From NCBI GenBank assembly GCA_024235255.1, contig JACKMT010000003.1, forward strand, positions 496,001 to 560,000: a stretch of DNA of 64,000 nt. The letters run 5' to 3'. Source of the stretch: Chromatiaceae bacterium (GTDB lineage Bacteria; Pseudomonadota; Gammaproteobacteria; Chromatiales; Chromatiaceae). The notes under the pieces were generated by a model. It did not search any database. It had not been told where the DNA came from and saw only the letters and a program-made list of their open reading frames with translations. Position 1 is the first letter of the stretch. The number at the start of each line of letters is the position of its first letter. The translations under genes were made by a program, and so were the position numbers. Shown here piece after piece: positions 8,136 through 16,834 of the stretch.

Positions 8136-9848
8136 TTAATCCTTGGTTACGCGGTTGATCTCTTCCAGACTGGTAATCCCGTCCCGGACCTTTTTCAGGC
8201 CCGACTGGCGCAGCGTTGCCACCCCCTCTTTCATGGATTGCTCGGCAAGCTGCAGTGAGTTGCCCCCCTCCATGATGATGCGCCCCATCGCTTCCGAAAC
8301 CGGCATCACCTGGAAGAGACCGACGCGGCCCTTATACCCTTTGTTGCAGCGGTCGCAACCGACCGGTTTAAAGACAGTCAGGCCTTTCAGGTCCTGCTCT
8401 TCGAAACCCTCCTCGAGCAGCGCTTCTCGGGGCAGGTTATCCGGGGTTTTGCAGTGGGGACAGAGACGGCGCGCCAGGCGCTGTGCCATGATCAGCAGCA
8501 CCGACGACGCGATGTTGAATGCCGGTATACCCATATTGGCCAGGCGTGTCAGCGTCTGCGGCGCGTCGTTGGTATGCAGCGTGGAGAGCACCAGATGGCC
8601 GGTCTGGGCTGCTTTTACCGCAATTTCAGCGGTCTCCAGGTCACGAATCTCACCCACCATGATAATGTCCGGATCCTGACGCAGAAATGCCCGCAGCGCG
8701 GAGGCGAAAGTCAGACCGGTTTTGGTGTTCTGGTTGACCTGGTTGATGCCGGCGACCTGAATTTCCACCGGGTCTTCCACCGTCGAGATATTGACATCCG
8801 GCTGATTCAGCAGGTTCAAACCGGTGTAGAGCGAGACGGTTTTACCGCTGCCGGTGGGGCCGGTAACCAGCACCATGCCGTAGGGTTTGGCGAGCGCTGA
8901 CAGAAACGCCTCCTGCTGCTCCTTTTCGAAACCCAATGCTTCGATGCCGACCTGAGCGCTGGTGGGGTCCAGAATACGCAGTACCACCTTCTCGCCATAT
9001 AGGGTCGGACAGGTGTTGACGCGGAAATCGATGGAGCGGTTGCGCGACAGTACCATCTTGATGCGCCCGTCCTGCGGCACCCGCTTCTCGGCGATATTCA
9101 TGCGCGACATCACCTTGATGCGCGCCACCAGGCGGCTGGCCAGATTGACCGGCGGCGAGGCGATCTCCCGCAGCAGGCCGTCCTGCCTGAAACGGACGCG
9201 GAAATTTTTCTCGTACGGCTCGAAATGGATATCCGAAGCGCTGCTGTTGATGGCGTCGAGCAGCACTTTGTTGACGAAACGCACCACCGGCGCTTCGTCG
9301 ATATCCAGGTCGCCGTCGTCCTGCCGCTCCTCGCCATCGTCGATGGTGATGTCCAGGTTGTCCAGGTCGGTATCCAGCAGATCGGACATGCTGGTATCGG
9401 AGGCCTGCATCGCCTGTTCGATGTACAGAGTAAGCTTCTTCTCCTCGACCACCACCGCTTCGGTAGCCAGTCCGGTATGGAATTTGATCTCGTCGAGCCC
9501 GTGCAGATTGGTTGGGTCGGAGACGCCGAGGAACAGCCGTTTGCCGCGCTTGAACAGCGGCAGCGCATGGTGTGTCCGGATCAGTTTTTCGTCGACCAGT
9601 TTGGTCGGCAAAAAGCTCATGTCCAACACATCCAGGTCGAACAGCGGGACGCCGAACTCCTGCGAGGCGGCATGGGCGATAGCCAGGCTGTCAAGTATAT
9701 CGTTCTCGACCAGATAGGTGACGAATGCGGTACGTTTCTTCAGCGCAGCGTCGAACGCCAGCTGCGCCTGCTCTTCGCTGAGCAGGCCGTCGCGAACCAG
9801 GCGGTGGGCGAGACCGCTCAATTTGATCGTGGGTTTGGTTGTAACCAT
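8136..9848 (-). CDS. pilB: Type IV pilus assembly ATPase PilB
   Basis: PilB is the hexameric ATPase that powers pilus extension. Visible in order: an N-terminal MshEN/T2SSE-N region (residues ~10-165), an acidic linker, Walker A GPTGSGKT at 330-337, the Asp box around VEDPVE, the Walker B and His-box region (DPDIIMVGEIRD and TGHLVLSTLHTND), and a tetracysteine zinc site (CPHC then CDRCNKGYKG). At 570 residues it is the usual size. It is followed by pilC and preceded by a 214-bp gap that holds a perfect 10-bp-arm inverted repeat. Confidence 0.97.
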   Translation of the reverse strand: MVTTKPTIKLSGLAHRLVRDGLLSEEQAQLAFDAALKKRTAFVTYLVENDILDSLAIAHAASQEFGVPLFDLDVLDMSFLPTKLVDEKLIRTHHALPLFKRGKRLFLGVSDPTNLHGLDEIKFHTGLATEAVVVEEKKLTLYIEQAMQASDTSMSDLLDTDLDNLDITIDDGEERQDDGDLDIDEAPVVRFVNKVLLDAINSSASDIHFEPYEKNFRVRFRQDGLLREIASPPVNLASRLVARIKVMSRMNIAEKRVPQDGRIKMVLSRNRSIDFRVNTCPTLYGEKVVLRILDPTSAQVGIEALGFEKEQQEAFLSALAKPYGMVLVTGPTGSGKTVSLYTGLNLLNQPDVNISTVEDPVEIQVAGINQVNQNTKTGLTFASALRAFLRQDPDIIMVGEIRDLETAEIAVKAAQTGHLVLSTLHTNDAPQTLTRLANMGIPAFNIASSVLLIMAQRLARRLCPHCKTPDNLPREALLEEGFEEQDLKGLTVFKPVGCDRCNKGYKGRVGLFQVMPVSEAMGRIIMEGGNSLQLAEQSMKEGVATLRQSGLKKVRDGITSLEEINRVTKD

Positions 9849-9890
9849 CCGAATAATACGATTATTTGCTTGACCCGGAATATGAGATCC

Positions 9891-9920
9891 GCCGACAGAA
9901 ATCCATACTGTTCTGTCGGC
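9891..9920. repeat. Perfect inverted repeat upstream of pilB
   Basis: GCCGACAGAA at 9891-9900 and TTCTGTCGGC at 9911-9920 are exact reverse complements separated by 10 bases. It lies between the second pilin and pilB, about 43 bp before the pilB start. It has no following T-run on the minus strand, so it is either an operator-like site or an attenuating hairpin limiting read-through from the pilin genes into pilB. Function is inferred. Confidence 0.6.
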
Positions 9921-10062
9921 AGAACAAAGTGAAACTGTAGCACTGTCTGGGAATTATAGTCTGTCCGGTGCGTATTTTAGAAGCCGGAAAATAACTCAGT
10001 CACAACTGCCGCCTAATAGCAGTGATTCGGCGCAGTACAGACAGGAGCGGGCCGCCGGGGGA

Positions 10063-10458
10063 TCAGGGCAGGACTTTGTTGAAAACCTGGGTGTTGTTGG
10101 GCAGCGCGATGTGGGTGACCGAGATGGAGTAGGAGTTGGTGTTGGAGGTGACGCTGTAGCTGAACATATTCTTGTCGCCGGGATCGGGCTGCCAGGCCAG
10201 GTCACCGGTTAGGAGCGAGTTGGCACCGCCGGGCACCCAGACTTCCGGGTTGCGTGTGCCGTAGGTGGCGTTGTCCAGCCAGTAATCCTCGAGTGCAATG
10301 CGCAGCGGTTCGATATTGGCGGCTGCAGCGCTGATGCGCGCTTCGCGGATATAGGCGTTGTAGGCGGGGATGGCGATGCCGGCGATGATTGTCAGAATCG
10401 CTACGGCGATCATCAGTTCGACCAGAGTAAATCCAAGATTTCTTGCGTGAGTCGACAT
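10063..10458 (-). CDS. Type IV pilin, second of a tandem pair
   Basis: A 131-residue prepilin with leader MSTHARNLG, cleavage before FTLVELMIAVAILTII, and Glu at mature position 5. The N-terminal helix ends with IPAYNAYIREA, which is shared with the neighbouring pilin. The globular part has no cysteine, so the disulfide-closed D-region of classical PilA is missing. An upstream in-frame ATG at 10503 exists, but the start at 10458 gives a normal short leader. It may be a second structural pilin or a minor pilin; sequence alone does not decide. It lies 72 bp downstream of the first pilin, with a GC-rich hairpin between them, so the two could be made at different levels from one promoter. Confidence 0.9.
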   Translation of the reverse strand: MSTHARNLGFTLVELMIAVAILTIIAGIAIPAYNAYIREARISAAAANIEPLRIALEDYWLDNATYGTRNPEVWVPGGANSLLTGDLAWQPDPGDKNMFSYSVTSNTNSYSISVTHIALPNNTQVFNKVLP

Positions 10459-10482
10459 GCTTGTTAAACCTTGAATCGCGTA

Positions 10483-10498
10483 CCCGGCGGCTGCCGGG
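10483..10498. repeat. GC hairpin between the two pilin genes
   Basis: CCCGGC at 10483-10488 and GCCGGG at 10493-10498 form a perfect 6-bp stem with a 4-base loop in the 72-bp gap. No T-run follows on the minus strand, so it is better read as an mRNA-stabilising or partial attenuation hairpin than as a full terminator. A role in setting the ratio of the two pilins is inference. Confidence 0.45.
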
Positions 10499-10530
10499 CA
10501 CACGATTTTTCAGATCTTTATTTGGGGTAT

Positions 10531-10971
10531 TTAGATGTTCCCTGCACTGATGGTTACATTCGGCGTGCCGTTCATCGCGTTGAGGAAATTAGGCCGGGTA
10601 ATGATTATCGTCTCCTGGCCAGCAGCACCAGACACGGTGATACCGACCATGCCCGTTGTGGCGCTGGCAGAAGTTCCGTAGGCTAAGCCGCCGCCAATCG
10701 GCGCTGTGCGGTTTTCCGGGTTGACGATCGGCAGGACACTCGTATTGTTAAGTGCGGTCAGATTTTCGCCGCGGGCTGACTGGGCGGCGCGCTTTGACAG
10801 CTCGGCTTTCAGCGCGCGGTAGGCGCCGTCATAGTGATCGGTGACCTTCGACATCTGTGCTTCCCGGATGTACTGGTTGTAGGCCGGGATGGCGATGGCG
10901 GCGAGGATGGCGATGATCGCGACAACGATCATAAGTTCGATAAGGGTAAAACCTGATTGTGCTCTCTTCAT
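10531..10971 (-). CDS. pilA: Type IV major pilin candidate, first of a tandem pair
   Basis: A 146-residue prepilin: leader MKRAQSG, cleavage by PilD before FTLIELMIVVAIIAILAA, Glu5 present, and a helix ending in IPAYNQYIREAQ. A longer start at 10992 is open, but the 7-residue leader from 10971 is standard for type IVa pilins. The mature protein has no cysteine, so it lacks the C-terminal disulfide loop of PilA/PilE. It lies next to a sigma-54-type promoter and to pilSR, which in Pseudomonas drive pilA; that context supports it as the major pilin. The gene symbol rests on context and the N-terminal motif, not on the variable head. Confidence 0.88.
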   Translation of the reverse strand: MKRAQSGFTLIELMIVVAIIAILAAIAIPAYNQYIREAQMSKVTDHYDGAYRALKAELSKRAAQSARGENLTALNNTSVLPIVNPENRTAPIGGGLAYGTSASATTGMVGITVSGAAGQETIIITRPNFLNAMNGTPNVTISAGNI

Positions 10972-11328
10972 GACTATCTCCGTTGATGACAAAAACTGGT
11001 ACTTGACAAGGTTTCGGCCGGCTGTTGCCGACCTTTAAAAAAACTTTGAAGCCGGTGAAATCTGTTCAATGCTGACTCAAGCAGTATCCGTGCCGGAAAC
11101 GGAGCCGGGCTGTCTGTTTTTCGGCATTGACTTGAAAAAATTCTATATAACAGATAGTTATGTTTGACGCCAGCAGCGTGTCGAGTCGCTCTGCAAGTAA
11201 CGGCCTGTCCCGACGATTTGCTGGGGCAGGACGCCGAGTGTCACAAGGTGACAAAATTTGTCAGCGCTTTCGCTGCGCTTTTCGGTCTAATTTCATGCTT
11301 TCAATGCGGCACTGAGTCACCTGTGCCG
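10972..11328. other. 357-bp noncoding region between pilR and the pilins
   Basis: This gap contains the pilin sigma-54-type promoter (11080-11095) and, upstream of it, room for PilR enhancer sites. Two small inverted repeats lie nearer pilR: CCTGTCCC/GGGGCAGG (11204-11211 with 11223-11230, one G-T pair) and GTCAC/GTGAC (11240-11244 with 11248-11252). The second could be part of the pilR 3' end. I see no credible gene here; a 62-codon minus-strand frame has no supporting features. Confidence 0.6.
11080..11095 (-). promoter_or_regulatory. Sigma-54-type promoter for the pilin genes
   Basis: Reading the minus strand, CGGCAC-GGATA-CTGCT matches the -24/-12 consensus TGGCAC-N5-TTGCW with correct GG-to-GC spacing and two mismatches. 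It lies about 109 bp before the first pilin ATG. PilS-PilR are encoded immediately upstream, and in Pseudomonas they activate pilA from a sigma-54 promoter. Position and context make this a good candidate; the transcription start would be near 11070. Confidence 0.68.
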
Positions 11329-12663
11329 TTAATCTATACCCAGTTTCTCCAGGCGGTAGCGCAGCTGGCGGAAGCTGATCCCCAGTTTTTTGGCCGCTGC
11401 GGTGCGGTTCCAGCGGGTTTCATCCAGCGCGCGGATGATCGCCTCACGTTCCATCCTTTCCAGGTAGCTCTCCAGCGGTAGCGCCTGCTCCGAGAGTGGC
11501 GTTTCGCCGGCGCCTTCCGGCAACAGGATGTCGTCGCTGCTGATCCGGTTGCCGTCGCTCAGCGTCAGCGCACGCTCCAGAATGTTCTCCAGTTCGCGCA
11601 CGTTGCCGGGAAAGTCGTACTGACTCAGCCGTTCCAGCGCCGCTTTTTCCATCGAGATCTTTTCCAGGCCGTTGTGCCGGGCGATCTGCTCCAGCATATG
11701 TTCCGCCAGCAGCGCAATATCCTCCCGCCGTTCGCGCAGCGCTGGAATATGCAGCTCGATCACGTTGATCCGGTAAAAGAGATCCTGGCGGAACTCCCCC
11801 TGCGCCACCAGTTCCGCCAGATTTTTATGCGTCGCGCTGATGATGCGCACATCCACCGGCTCCTCCTTCTGCATACCCACCGGCCGCACCTTCTTCTCCT
11901 GAATGGCGCGCAGCAGCTTCACCTGCATCTGGAGGGGCAGATCCGCCACCTCGTCGAGAAACAGCGTGCCCCCCTCCGCCTGCTGGAACAGGCCCCGCTT
12001 GTCGGCCACCGCGCCGGTGAAGCTGCCTTTTGCGTGGCCGAAGAACTCGCTCTCCATCAACTCCTGGGGAATGGCACCGCAGTTGACCGCGGTAAACTCG
12101 CCGTCCGCGCGCGGACCCTGCTCGTGGATCAGCCGCGCCGCCAGCTCCTTGCCGGTGCCGGATTCGCCGCTGATGTAGACCGGTGCCTGGCTGCGCGCGA
12201 GTTTCAGAATCATCGCTCGGATGCGCTCGATCGCCTTGGATTGTCCCAGCAGCTGGGTCTCCGGCTGCGCAGCATCCGGTCTGACCGCCGCGCCCTTATG
12301 TTCCAGCTTCAATGCTGAGCGGACCAGCTGGCGCAGCATCTGCAGATCGATCGGCTTGGAGGCGAAATCGAACGCGCCCGCTTTCAACGCCTGGATTGCG
12401 GACTCCATGTTGCCGTGCGCGGTGATTACCGCGACCGGCAGCTGCGGGTGGTTTTGACTGATCAGCTTCACCAGGTCGATGCCGTTGCCGTCCGGCAGAC
12501 GCATATCGGTCAGGCAGAGATCGAACGTCTGCTTCGTAAGCAGCGTTCGCGCCTGCGCCAGATCGGTCGCTTTTTTCGTATCTATCTCCATGCGCGACAA
12601 TGTAATGTCGAGCAGTTCGAGAATGTCGGGCTCGTCGTCAACAATAAGCGCAACGGGTTTCAT
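11329..12663 (-). CDS. pilR: Sigma-54-dependent response regulator PilR
   Basis: PilR is an NtrC-family activator of pilin transcription. The 444-residue protein has a receiver domain with phospho-acceptor Asp53 (LTDMRLPDGNG), an AAA+ domain with Walker A GESGTGKE, the sigma-54 contact loop in the GSFTGA form, Walker B region GGTLFLDEVADL, arginine-finger segment DLFYRINV, and a C-terminal Fis-type helix-turn-helix (RTAAAKKLGISFRQLRYRL). The frame is open far upstream, but the ATG at 12663 overlaps the pilS stop as ATGA and gives the usual length. It probably acts at the sigma-54 site at 11080-11095. Confidence 0.95.
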   Translation of the reverse strand: MKPVALIVDDEPDILELLDITLSRMEIDTKKATDLAQARTLLTKQTFDLCLTDMRLPDGNGIDLVKLISQNHPQLPVAVITAHGNMESAIQALKAGAFDFASKPIDLQMLRQLVRSALKLEHKGAAVRPDAAQPETQLLGQSKAIERIRAMILKLARSQAPVYISGESGTGKELAARLIHEQGPRADGEFTAVNCGAIPQELMESEFFGHAKGSFTGAVADKRGLFQQAEGGTLFLDEVADLPLQMQVKLLRAIQEKKVRPVGMQKEEPVDVRIISATHKNLAELVAQGEFRQDLFYRINVIELHIPALRERREDIALLAEHMLEQIARHNGLEKISMEKAALERLSQYDFPGNVRELENILERALTLSDGNRISSDDILLPEGAGETPLSEQALPLESYLERMEREAIIRALDETRWNRTAAAKKLGISFRQLRYRLEKLGID

Positions 12664-14312
12664 CCCTCTCTCCTGCGTGTTCTGGTGCCCGGAAAGTTCA
12701 TGCGGAAGCAACTGCCGCCGCGCTCCACAGGGAGATACTCCAGCCGCATACGGTTGGATTCGCTCAGCTCTTTCGCAATGTACAACCCGAGGCCGGTGCC
12801 GCGGTTGTTGGTGGTAAAGAAGGGTTCGAATATCTGGCGTGCCACTGCATGCGGAATGCCGGCGCCGTTGTCGATCACATCGAGGAACGGGCCGCCGGAT
12901 GCCTGGGTTATGCCGCCCTTGAAGCTGATAATTATATCGCTCTTCTCCCCATGAAAGTGGAAAATCGAGTTCTCGCAGAGATTGCTCAGAATCTGCCGCA
13001 ACTGGGTGGCATCGGCAAATATCAACGTGTCGGGCGGGTCGATTTCGACCACAAAGCTGGCCGGCGGCAGGCTGTGATAGGTCATGCACTCCTGCACAAA
13101 GAGATCGAGCCACTCCTTCAGGATGAACTCTTTCGGGCGCGCCTGACTTCTGCGCGAAAGCTGTAAAACGTTTTCGATGATCTCATTCACCCGCCGCGTG
13201 TTGGTGCCGATGATCTGCAGCAGCCGCTGATCGCCGTTGGCCAGTTGCGTCGACTCCTGCAGCAGCTGCTCGGCATGTCCGATGGCACCCAGGGGGTTGC
13301 GTATCTCGTGGGCGATGCTGGCGGTCAGGCGGCCCAGCGATGCCAGCTTTATCTGCTGCGCCTGCTGGGTCACCGATGCTTCGTCTTCGATGAACACCAC
13401 GGTGCCGTCGTTTCCGCTCTCCCCGAGCGGCGAGAATCCCGGTTTCAGCTCTCTGCCGCTGGGGGTCGGCCGGAAGCTGCCCGGCTCGCGCTCCCGCTTC
13501 CCGCGCCACTGCTGCATACTCTGGAACAGCGGCTGACAGACCAGCTTCAGGTGTTTGCCGGTTTTGGCATCGGGCATACCGAGCAGGTACCAGGCGGCAT
13601 CGTTGATGAGGCGGATGCGGCTCTCGTCATCGACCACCAATATGCCGGTCTGCATATGCTGGATGATGTAATCGTTCAGCTGCTCCAGGTTGGCCAGATC
13701 CAGCTCCTGCTGGGTGATCAGCTGCTCGCTCTTGGTCGCTCGTTGGGAGAGCACCAGTGCCAGCGTGGCGATGGCGAAGAAGGCCACCCCCAGCATACCC
13801 GCTTGCGGATAACCGGTGGTCGGCGAGATACCGCTGAATGTTGCCACGGTTTGCTGGGTCAGGACCGAGAGCGTTGACAGCGCCGCAAACAGCAGCGCCG
13901 TCCTGCCCGGCAGCATGAGGCTGCCGGTGGCGATCGAGACAGCGATCAGCGTACCCAGACCGGTTTGCACCCCGCCGCTTGCATGCAGCAGTAGGGTGAT
14001 GCAGAAAATATCGGTAACCACCATGAAGAAGGACTGTGCAGCGCTGGCAGGATGGCGCCAGTAGAGCATCAGCCCGCTGGCAAATATCAGACTTAGATAA
14101 ACGGTGCAGGTCAGCGCGTAGAGATCCGGACGCAGCTGGCCGAGAAAAACGGGTCCCCAACCGCCGAAGAAGGCGGCGCTCAACAATATCGCCACGATCA
14201 GCCGGTAAATAAAAAAGAGGCGGGGAATGATCCAGACATTGCCCCTGACCGCAGTGGGTGCCACCTTTAACCAGCTGCTTGTGTCCTGATTGCCGCTCAT
14301 CCCGCTTTGCAT
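12660..14312 (-). CDS. pilS: Sensor histidine kinase PilS
   Basis: PilS is the membrane kinase partner of PilR. The 550-residue protein has about six N-terminal membrane segments (residues ~30-195), a PAS-like linker (GILVVDDESRIRLINDAAW), the HisKA motif SIAHEIRNPLGAI with the phosphorylated His, and HATPase motifs NLCENSIFH, VIDNGAGIP and GTGLGLYIAKEL. In P. aeruginosa PilS senses pilin in the membrane; that role is inferred here. Start may be ATG 14312 or ATG 14300. The stop overlaps the pilR start by four bases. Transcription diverges from sucC across 257 bp. Confidence 0.94.
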   Translation of the reverse strand: MQSGMSGNQDTSSWLKVAPTAVRGNVWIIPRLFFIYRLIVAILLSAAFFGGWGPVFLGQLRPDLYALTCTVYLSLIFASGLMLYWRHPASAAQSFFMVVTDIFCITLLLHASGGVQTGLGTLIAVSIATGSLMLPGRTALLFAALSTLSVLTQQTVATFSGISPTTGYPQAGMLGVAFFAIATLALVLSQRATKSEQLITQQELDLANLEQLNDYIIQHMQTGILVVDDESRIRLINDAAWYLLGMPDAKTGKHLKLVCQPLFQSMQQWRGKREREPGSFRPTPSGRELKPGFSPLGESGNDGTVVFIEDEASVTQQAQQIKLASLGRLTASIAHEIRNPLGAIGHAEQLLQESTQLANGDQRLLQIIGTNTRRVNEIIENVLQLSRRSQARPKEFILKEWLDLFVQECMTYHSLPPASFVVEIDPPDTLIFADATQLRQILSNLCENSIFHFHGEKSDIIISFKGGITQASGGPFLDVIDNGAGIPHAVARQIFEPFFTTNNRGTGLGLYIAKELSESNRMRLEYLPVERGGSCFRMNFPGTRTRRREG

Positions 14313-14569
14313 CCTGACAGGATGGTATGAGTGAGTCGAAGCACTCGCCTGGGCAGGTGCAGAGAAGGCTCGAGAAAACCACCTCTTATGTGACTGTTAG
14401 GTGACAAAATCCACTGTTTTGATTGGGAAAGTTGGACTTGTAGGCTCATTATTTTGGTGTGTGAATGCAATACCATAAAAAGTTCGGAATCAATGCCAAT
14501 TTTTTTTGATTCTTCGCAGGGTTTCGACCAGAATAACAATTTTTCCAACCGGACGGGGCTATTAAAGTA

Positions 14570-15736
14570 ATGAATTTACACGAGTACCAATCCAAACAAC
14601 TATTCGCCAAGTACGGCATCCCTGTTTCGAAAGGCCAGCCTGCCACTTCCGTAGCCGGAGCACGCGCCGCCGCCCAGGCTCTCCAGGGAGATCGCTGGAT
14701 GGTTAAAGCGCAGGTTCATGCCGGCGGCCGCGGCAAAGCCGGCGGCGTGGTGCTGGTCGACAGCCTGGACCGGGTCGAAGAAGAGGCTAGACGTCTGCTC
14801 GGCAGTATGCTGATTACCAAGCAATCCGGTGCACCCGGTATGCCGGTTAACGTCGTGTTGATTGAAGAGCCGACCGACATCGCCCGTGAACTTTATCTCA
14901 GCGCGCTGGTGGACCGGGAGAGCCGGCGGGTCCTGTTCATGGCTTCCAGCGCCGGTGGTATGAACATCGAAGAGGTCGCCGCCGAAACCCCCGAAAAGAT
15001 CAAGACAATCACCATCGATCCCGCCGCCGGTCTGCAGGGTTATCAGTGCCGCAAACTCGCCTTTGGCCTGGATCTGGAGGGTAGCCAGATCAGAGCCTTC
15101 CAGCATTTCATGCAGCGCCTGTACAACCTGTTCATCGCCAGCGATGCGAGTCTGGTCGAGATCAACCCGCTGGTGGTGACAACAAAAGGCGACCTGATCG
15201 CGCTCGACGCCAAGATCAATTTGGATAACAACGCCTTTTTCCGTCAGCCGGAGCTGGTTGCGATGCGCGACGTCACCCAGGAAGATGCGCGCGAGGCGGC
15301 GGCTAAGGAACATGATCTGAACTACATCACGCTGGATGGCAACATTGGTTGCATGGTCAACGGGGCAGGCCTGGCGATGGCGACGATGGATCTGGTGCAG
15401 CTGCACGGCGGCACCCCGGCCAACTTCCTGGACGTAGGCGGCGGTACCACCGCGGCACGGGTGGCGGAGGCGTTTAAGCTGATCCTTTCCGACGACAAGG
15501 TGCGCGCAGTGCTGGTCAATATATTCGGCGGTATCGTGCGCTGCGATCTGATCGCTGACGGTATCATCCAGGCTGTTAAAGAGGTCGGTGTAAGTGTGCC
15601 GGTTGTGGTGCGGCTGGAAGGTACCAATGCGCCTGCTGGGCTGGACAAGCTCGCGCACAGCGGTCTGGCGATCACCACCGCAGCGGATCTGGGTGAAGCA
15701 GCCAAACAGGTCGTCGCGGCAGCGGCCAACAGTTAA
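14570..15736 (+). CDS. sucC: Succinyl-CoA synthetase beta subunit
   Basis: SucC pairs with SucD to convert succinyl-CoA to succinate while making ATP or GTP in the TCA cycle. The 388-residue ATP-grasp protein starts MNLHEYQSKQLFAKYGIPV and carries KAQVHAGGRGKAGGV (nucleotide binding), LVEINPLVVT (metal binding) and VNIFGGIVRCDLIA near the C-terminus. The length is the family standard. The 71-bp gap to sucD and common direction make a sucCD operon, ended by the terminator at 16763-16794. The 257-bp region upstream, shared with pilS, holds the promoter, but I could not pick a clear -35/-10 pair. Confidence 0.97.
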   Translation: MNLHEYQSKQLFAKYGIPVSKGQPATSVAGARAAAQALQGDRWMVKAQVHAGGRGKAGGVVLVDSLDRVEEEARRLLGSMLITKQSGAPGMPVNVVLIEEPTDIARELYLSALVDRESRRVLFMASSAGGMNIEEVAAETPEKIKTITIDPAAGLQGYQCRKLAFGLDLEGSQIRAFQHFMQRLYNLFIASDASLVEINPLVVTTKGDLIALDAKINLDNNAFFRQPELVAMRDVTQEDAREAAAKEHDLNYITLDGNIGCMVNGAGLAMATMDLVQLHGGTPANFLDVGGGTTAARVAEAFKLILSDDKVRAVLVNIFGGIVRCDLIADGIIQAVKEVGVSVPVVVRLEGTNAPAGLDKLAHSGLAITTAADLGEAAKQVVAAAANS

Positions 15737-15807
15737 TCGGGCTCGGGTCTGTAAGCAACAGCCCGCGCACACTTAAGTTAACGTAAAAGAATTCAGGGAT
15801 CTTAATC

Positions 15808-16677
15808 GTGAGTGTTCTAATTAACAAAGATACTAGAGTCATCTGCCAGGGTTTTACCGGGCAACAGGGCACATTCCACACCGAACAGGCGATCGCCTAT
15901 GGCACTAAAGTGGTGGGGGGTGTAACGCCGGGCAAAGGCGGCCAGAAGCATCTCGATCTGCCGATATTCAACACCGTGCAGGATGCGGTGAAAGCCACCG
16001 GTGCCGATGCCACCATGATCTATGTGCCGGCAGCCTTTGCCGCAGATGCCATATTGGAAGCAGCTGATGCCGGAATAAAAGTGATCGCCTGCATCACCGA
16101 GGGAATTCCGGTGCTCGATATGCTCAAGGTCAAGGCCGCACTCGGCCAGTACGACTGCCGCCTCATTGGACCCAACTGTCCGGGCGTGATCACCCCCGGC
16201 GAGTGCAAGATTGGCATCATGCCCGGCATGATCCATATGGCCGGCAGGGTCGGCATCGTATCCCGCTCCGGAACGCTGACTTATGAGGCAGTGCACCAAA
16301 CGACCCGGGCCGGACTTGGCCAGAGCACCTGTATCGGCATCGGCGGGGACCCGATCAACGGCATGAACTTCATCGACTGTCTGGAGCTGTTCCAACAGGA
16401 TCCAAAGACTGAGGGCATAGTGATGGTGGGTGAGATCGGCGGATCCGCCGAAGAGGATGCGGCGGAGTATATTCAGGCGCACGTCACCAAGCCGGTGGTA
16501 GCCTATATTGCCGGCGTTACTGCCCCTTCAGGCAAGCGCATGGGACATGCTGGCGCCATCGTTAGCGGCGGCAAAGGCACCGCAGACGGTAAATTTGCCG
16601 CCCTCGAAGCAGCCGGTGTTGCAACTGTCCGTTCACCAGCGGACATCGGCGCGAAGATGGCGGAATTGATGGCCTGA
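15808..16677 (+). CDS. sucD: Succinyl-CoA synthetase alpha subunit
   Basis: SucD binds CoA and carries the phosphohistidine of succinyl-CoA synthetase. The 289-residue protein has the CoA-binding Rossmann part (GFTGQQGTFH and VTPGKGG), and the active-site His247 in GHAGAIVSGG. The start is GTG at 15808, with AGGGA eight bases upstream. It follows sucC and ends before a strong intrinsic terminator. Confidence 0.97.
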   Translation: MSVLINKDTRVICQGFTGQQGTFHTEQAIAYGTKVVGGVTPGKGGQKHLDLPIFNTVQDAVKATGADATMIYVPAAFAADAILEAADAGIKVIACITEGIPVLDMLKVKAALGQYDCRLIGPNCPGVITPGECKIGIMPGMIHMAGRVGIVSRSGTLTYEAVHQTTRAGLGQSTCIGIGGDPINGMNFIDCLELFQQDPKTEGIVMVGEIGGSAEEDAAEYIQAHVTKPVVAYIAGVTAPSGKRMGHAGAIVSGGKGTADGKFAALEAAGVATVRSPADIGAKMAELMA

Positions 16678-16762
16678 CCGCGGCATCCCAGTGCAGGCTA
16701 GGTTTTAGCGTGGTAGTGCTAACATTCTGATACTCTAAACGCACTTGGCTAGGTACCATTGA

Positions 16763-16794
16763 ACCGCCACCGGAAATTTTCGGTGGCGGTTTTT
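16763..16794 (+). terminator. Intrinsic terminator of sucCD
   Basis: ACCGCCACCG at 16763-16772 pairs perfectly with CGGTGGCGGT at 16781-16790 around an 8-base loop, followed directly by a T-run. It sits 86 bp after the sucD stop and before nadE, so it separates the TCA operon from nadE. Confidence 0.9.
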
Positions 16795-16834
16795 ATTTGG
16801 GGCGCTCAACGCTTACTGGCAGGGAGATCAAACA

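Noticed and set aside
11066..11254. 62-codon frame between pilR and the pilins
   Set aside because: It covers the sigma-54 promoter and shows no protein feature.
14600..15772. 390-codon frame opposite sucC
   Set aside because: Mirror of sucC codon bias; no recognisable motif, and sucC is certain on the plus strand.
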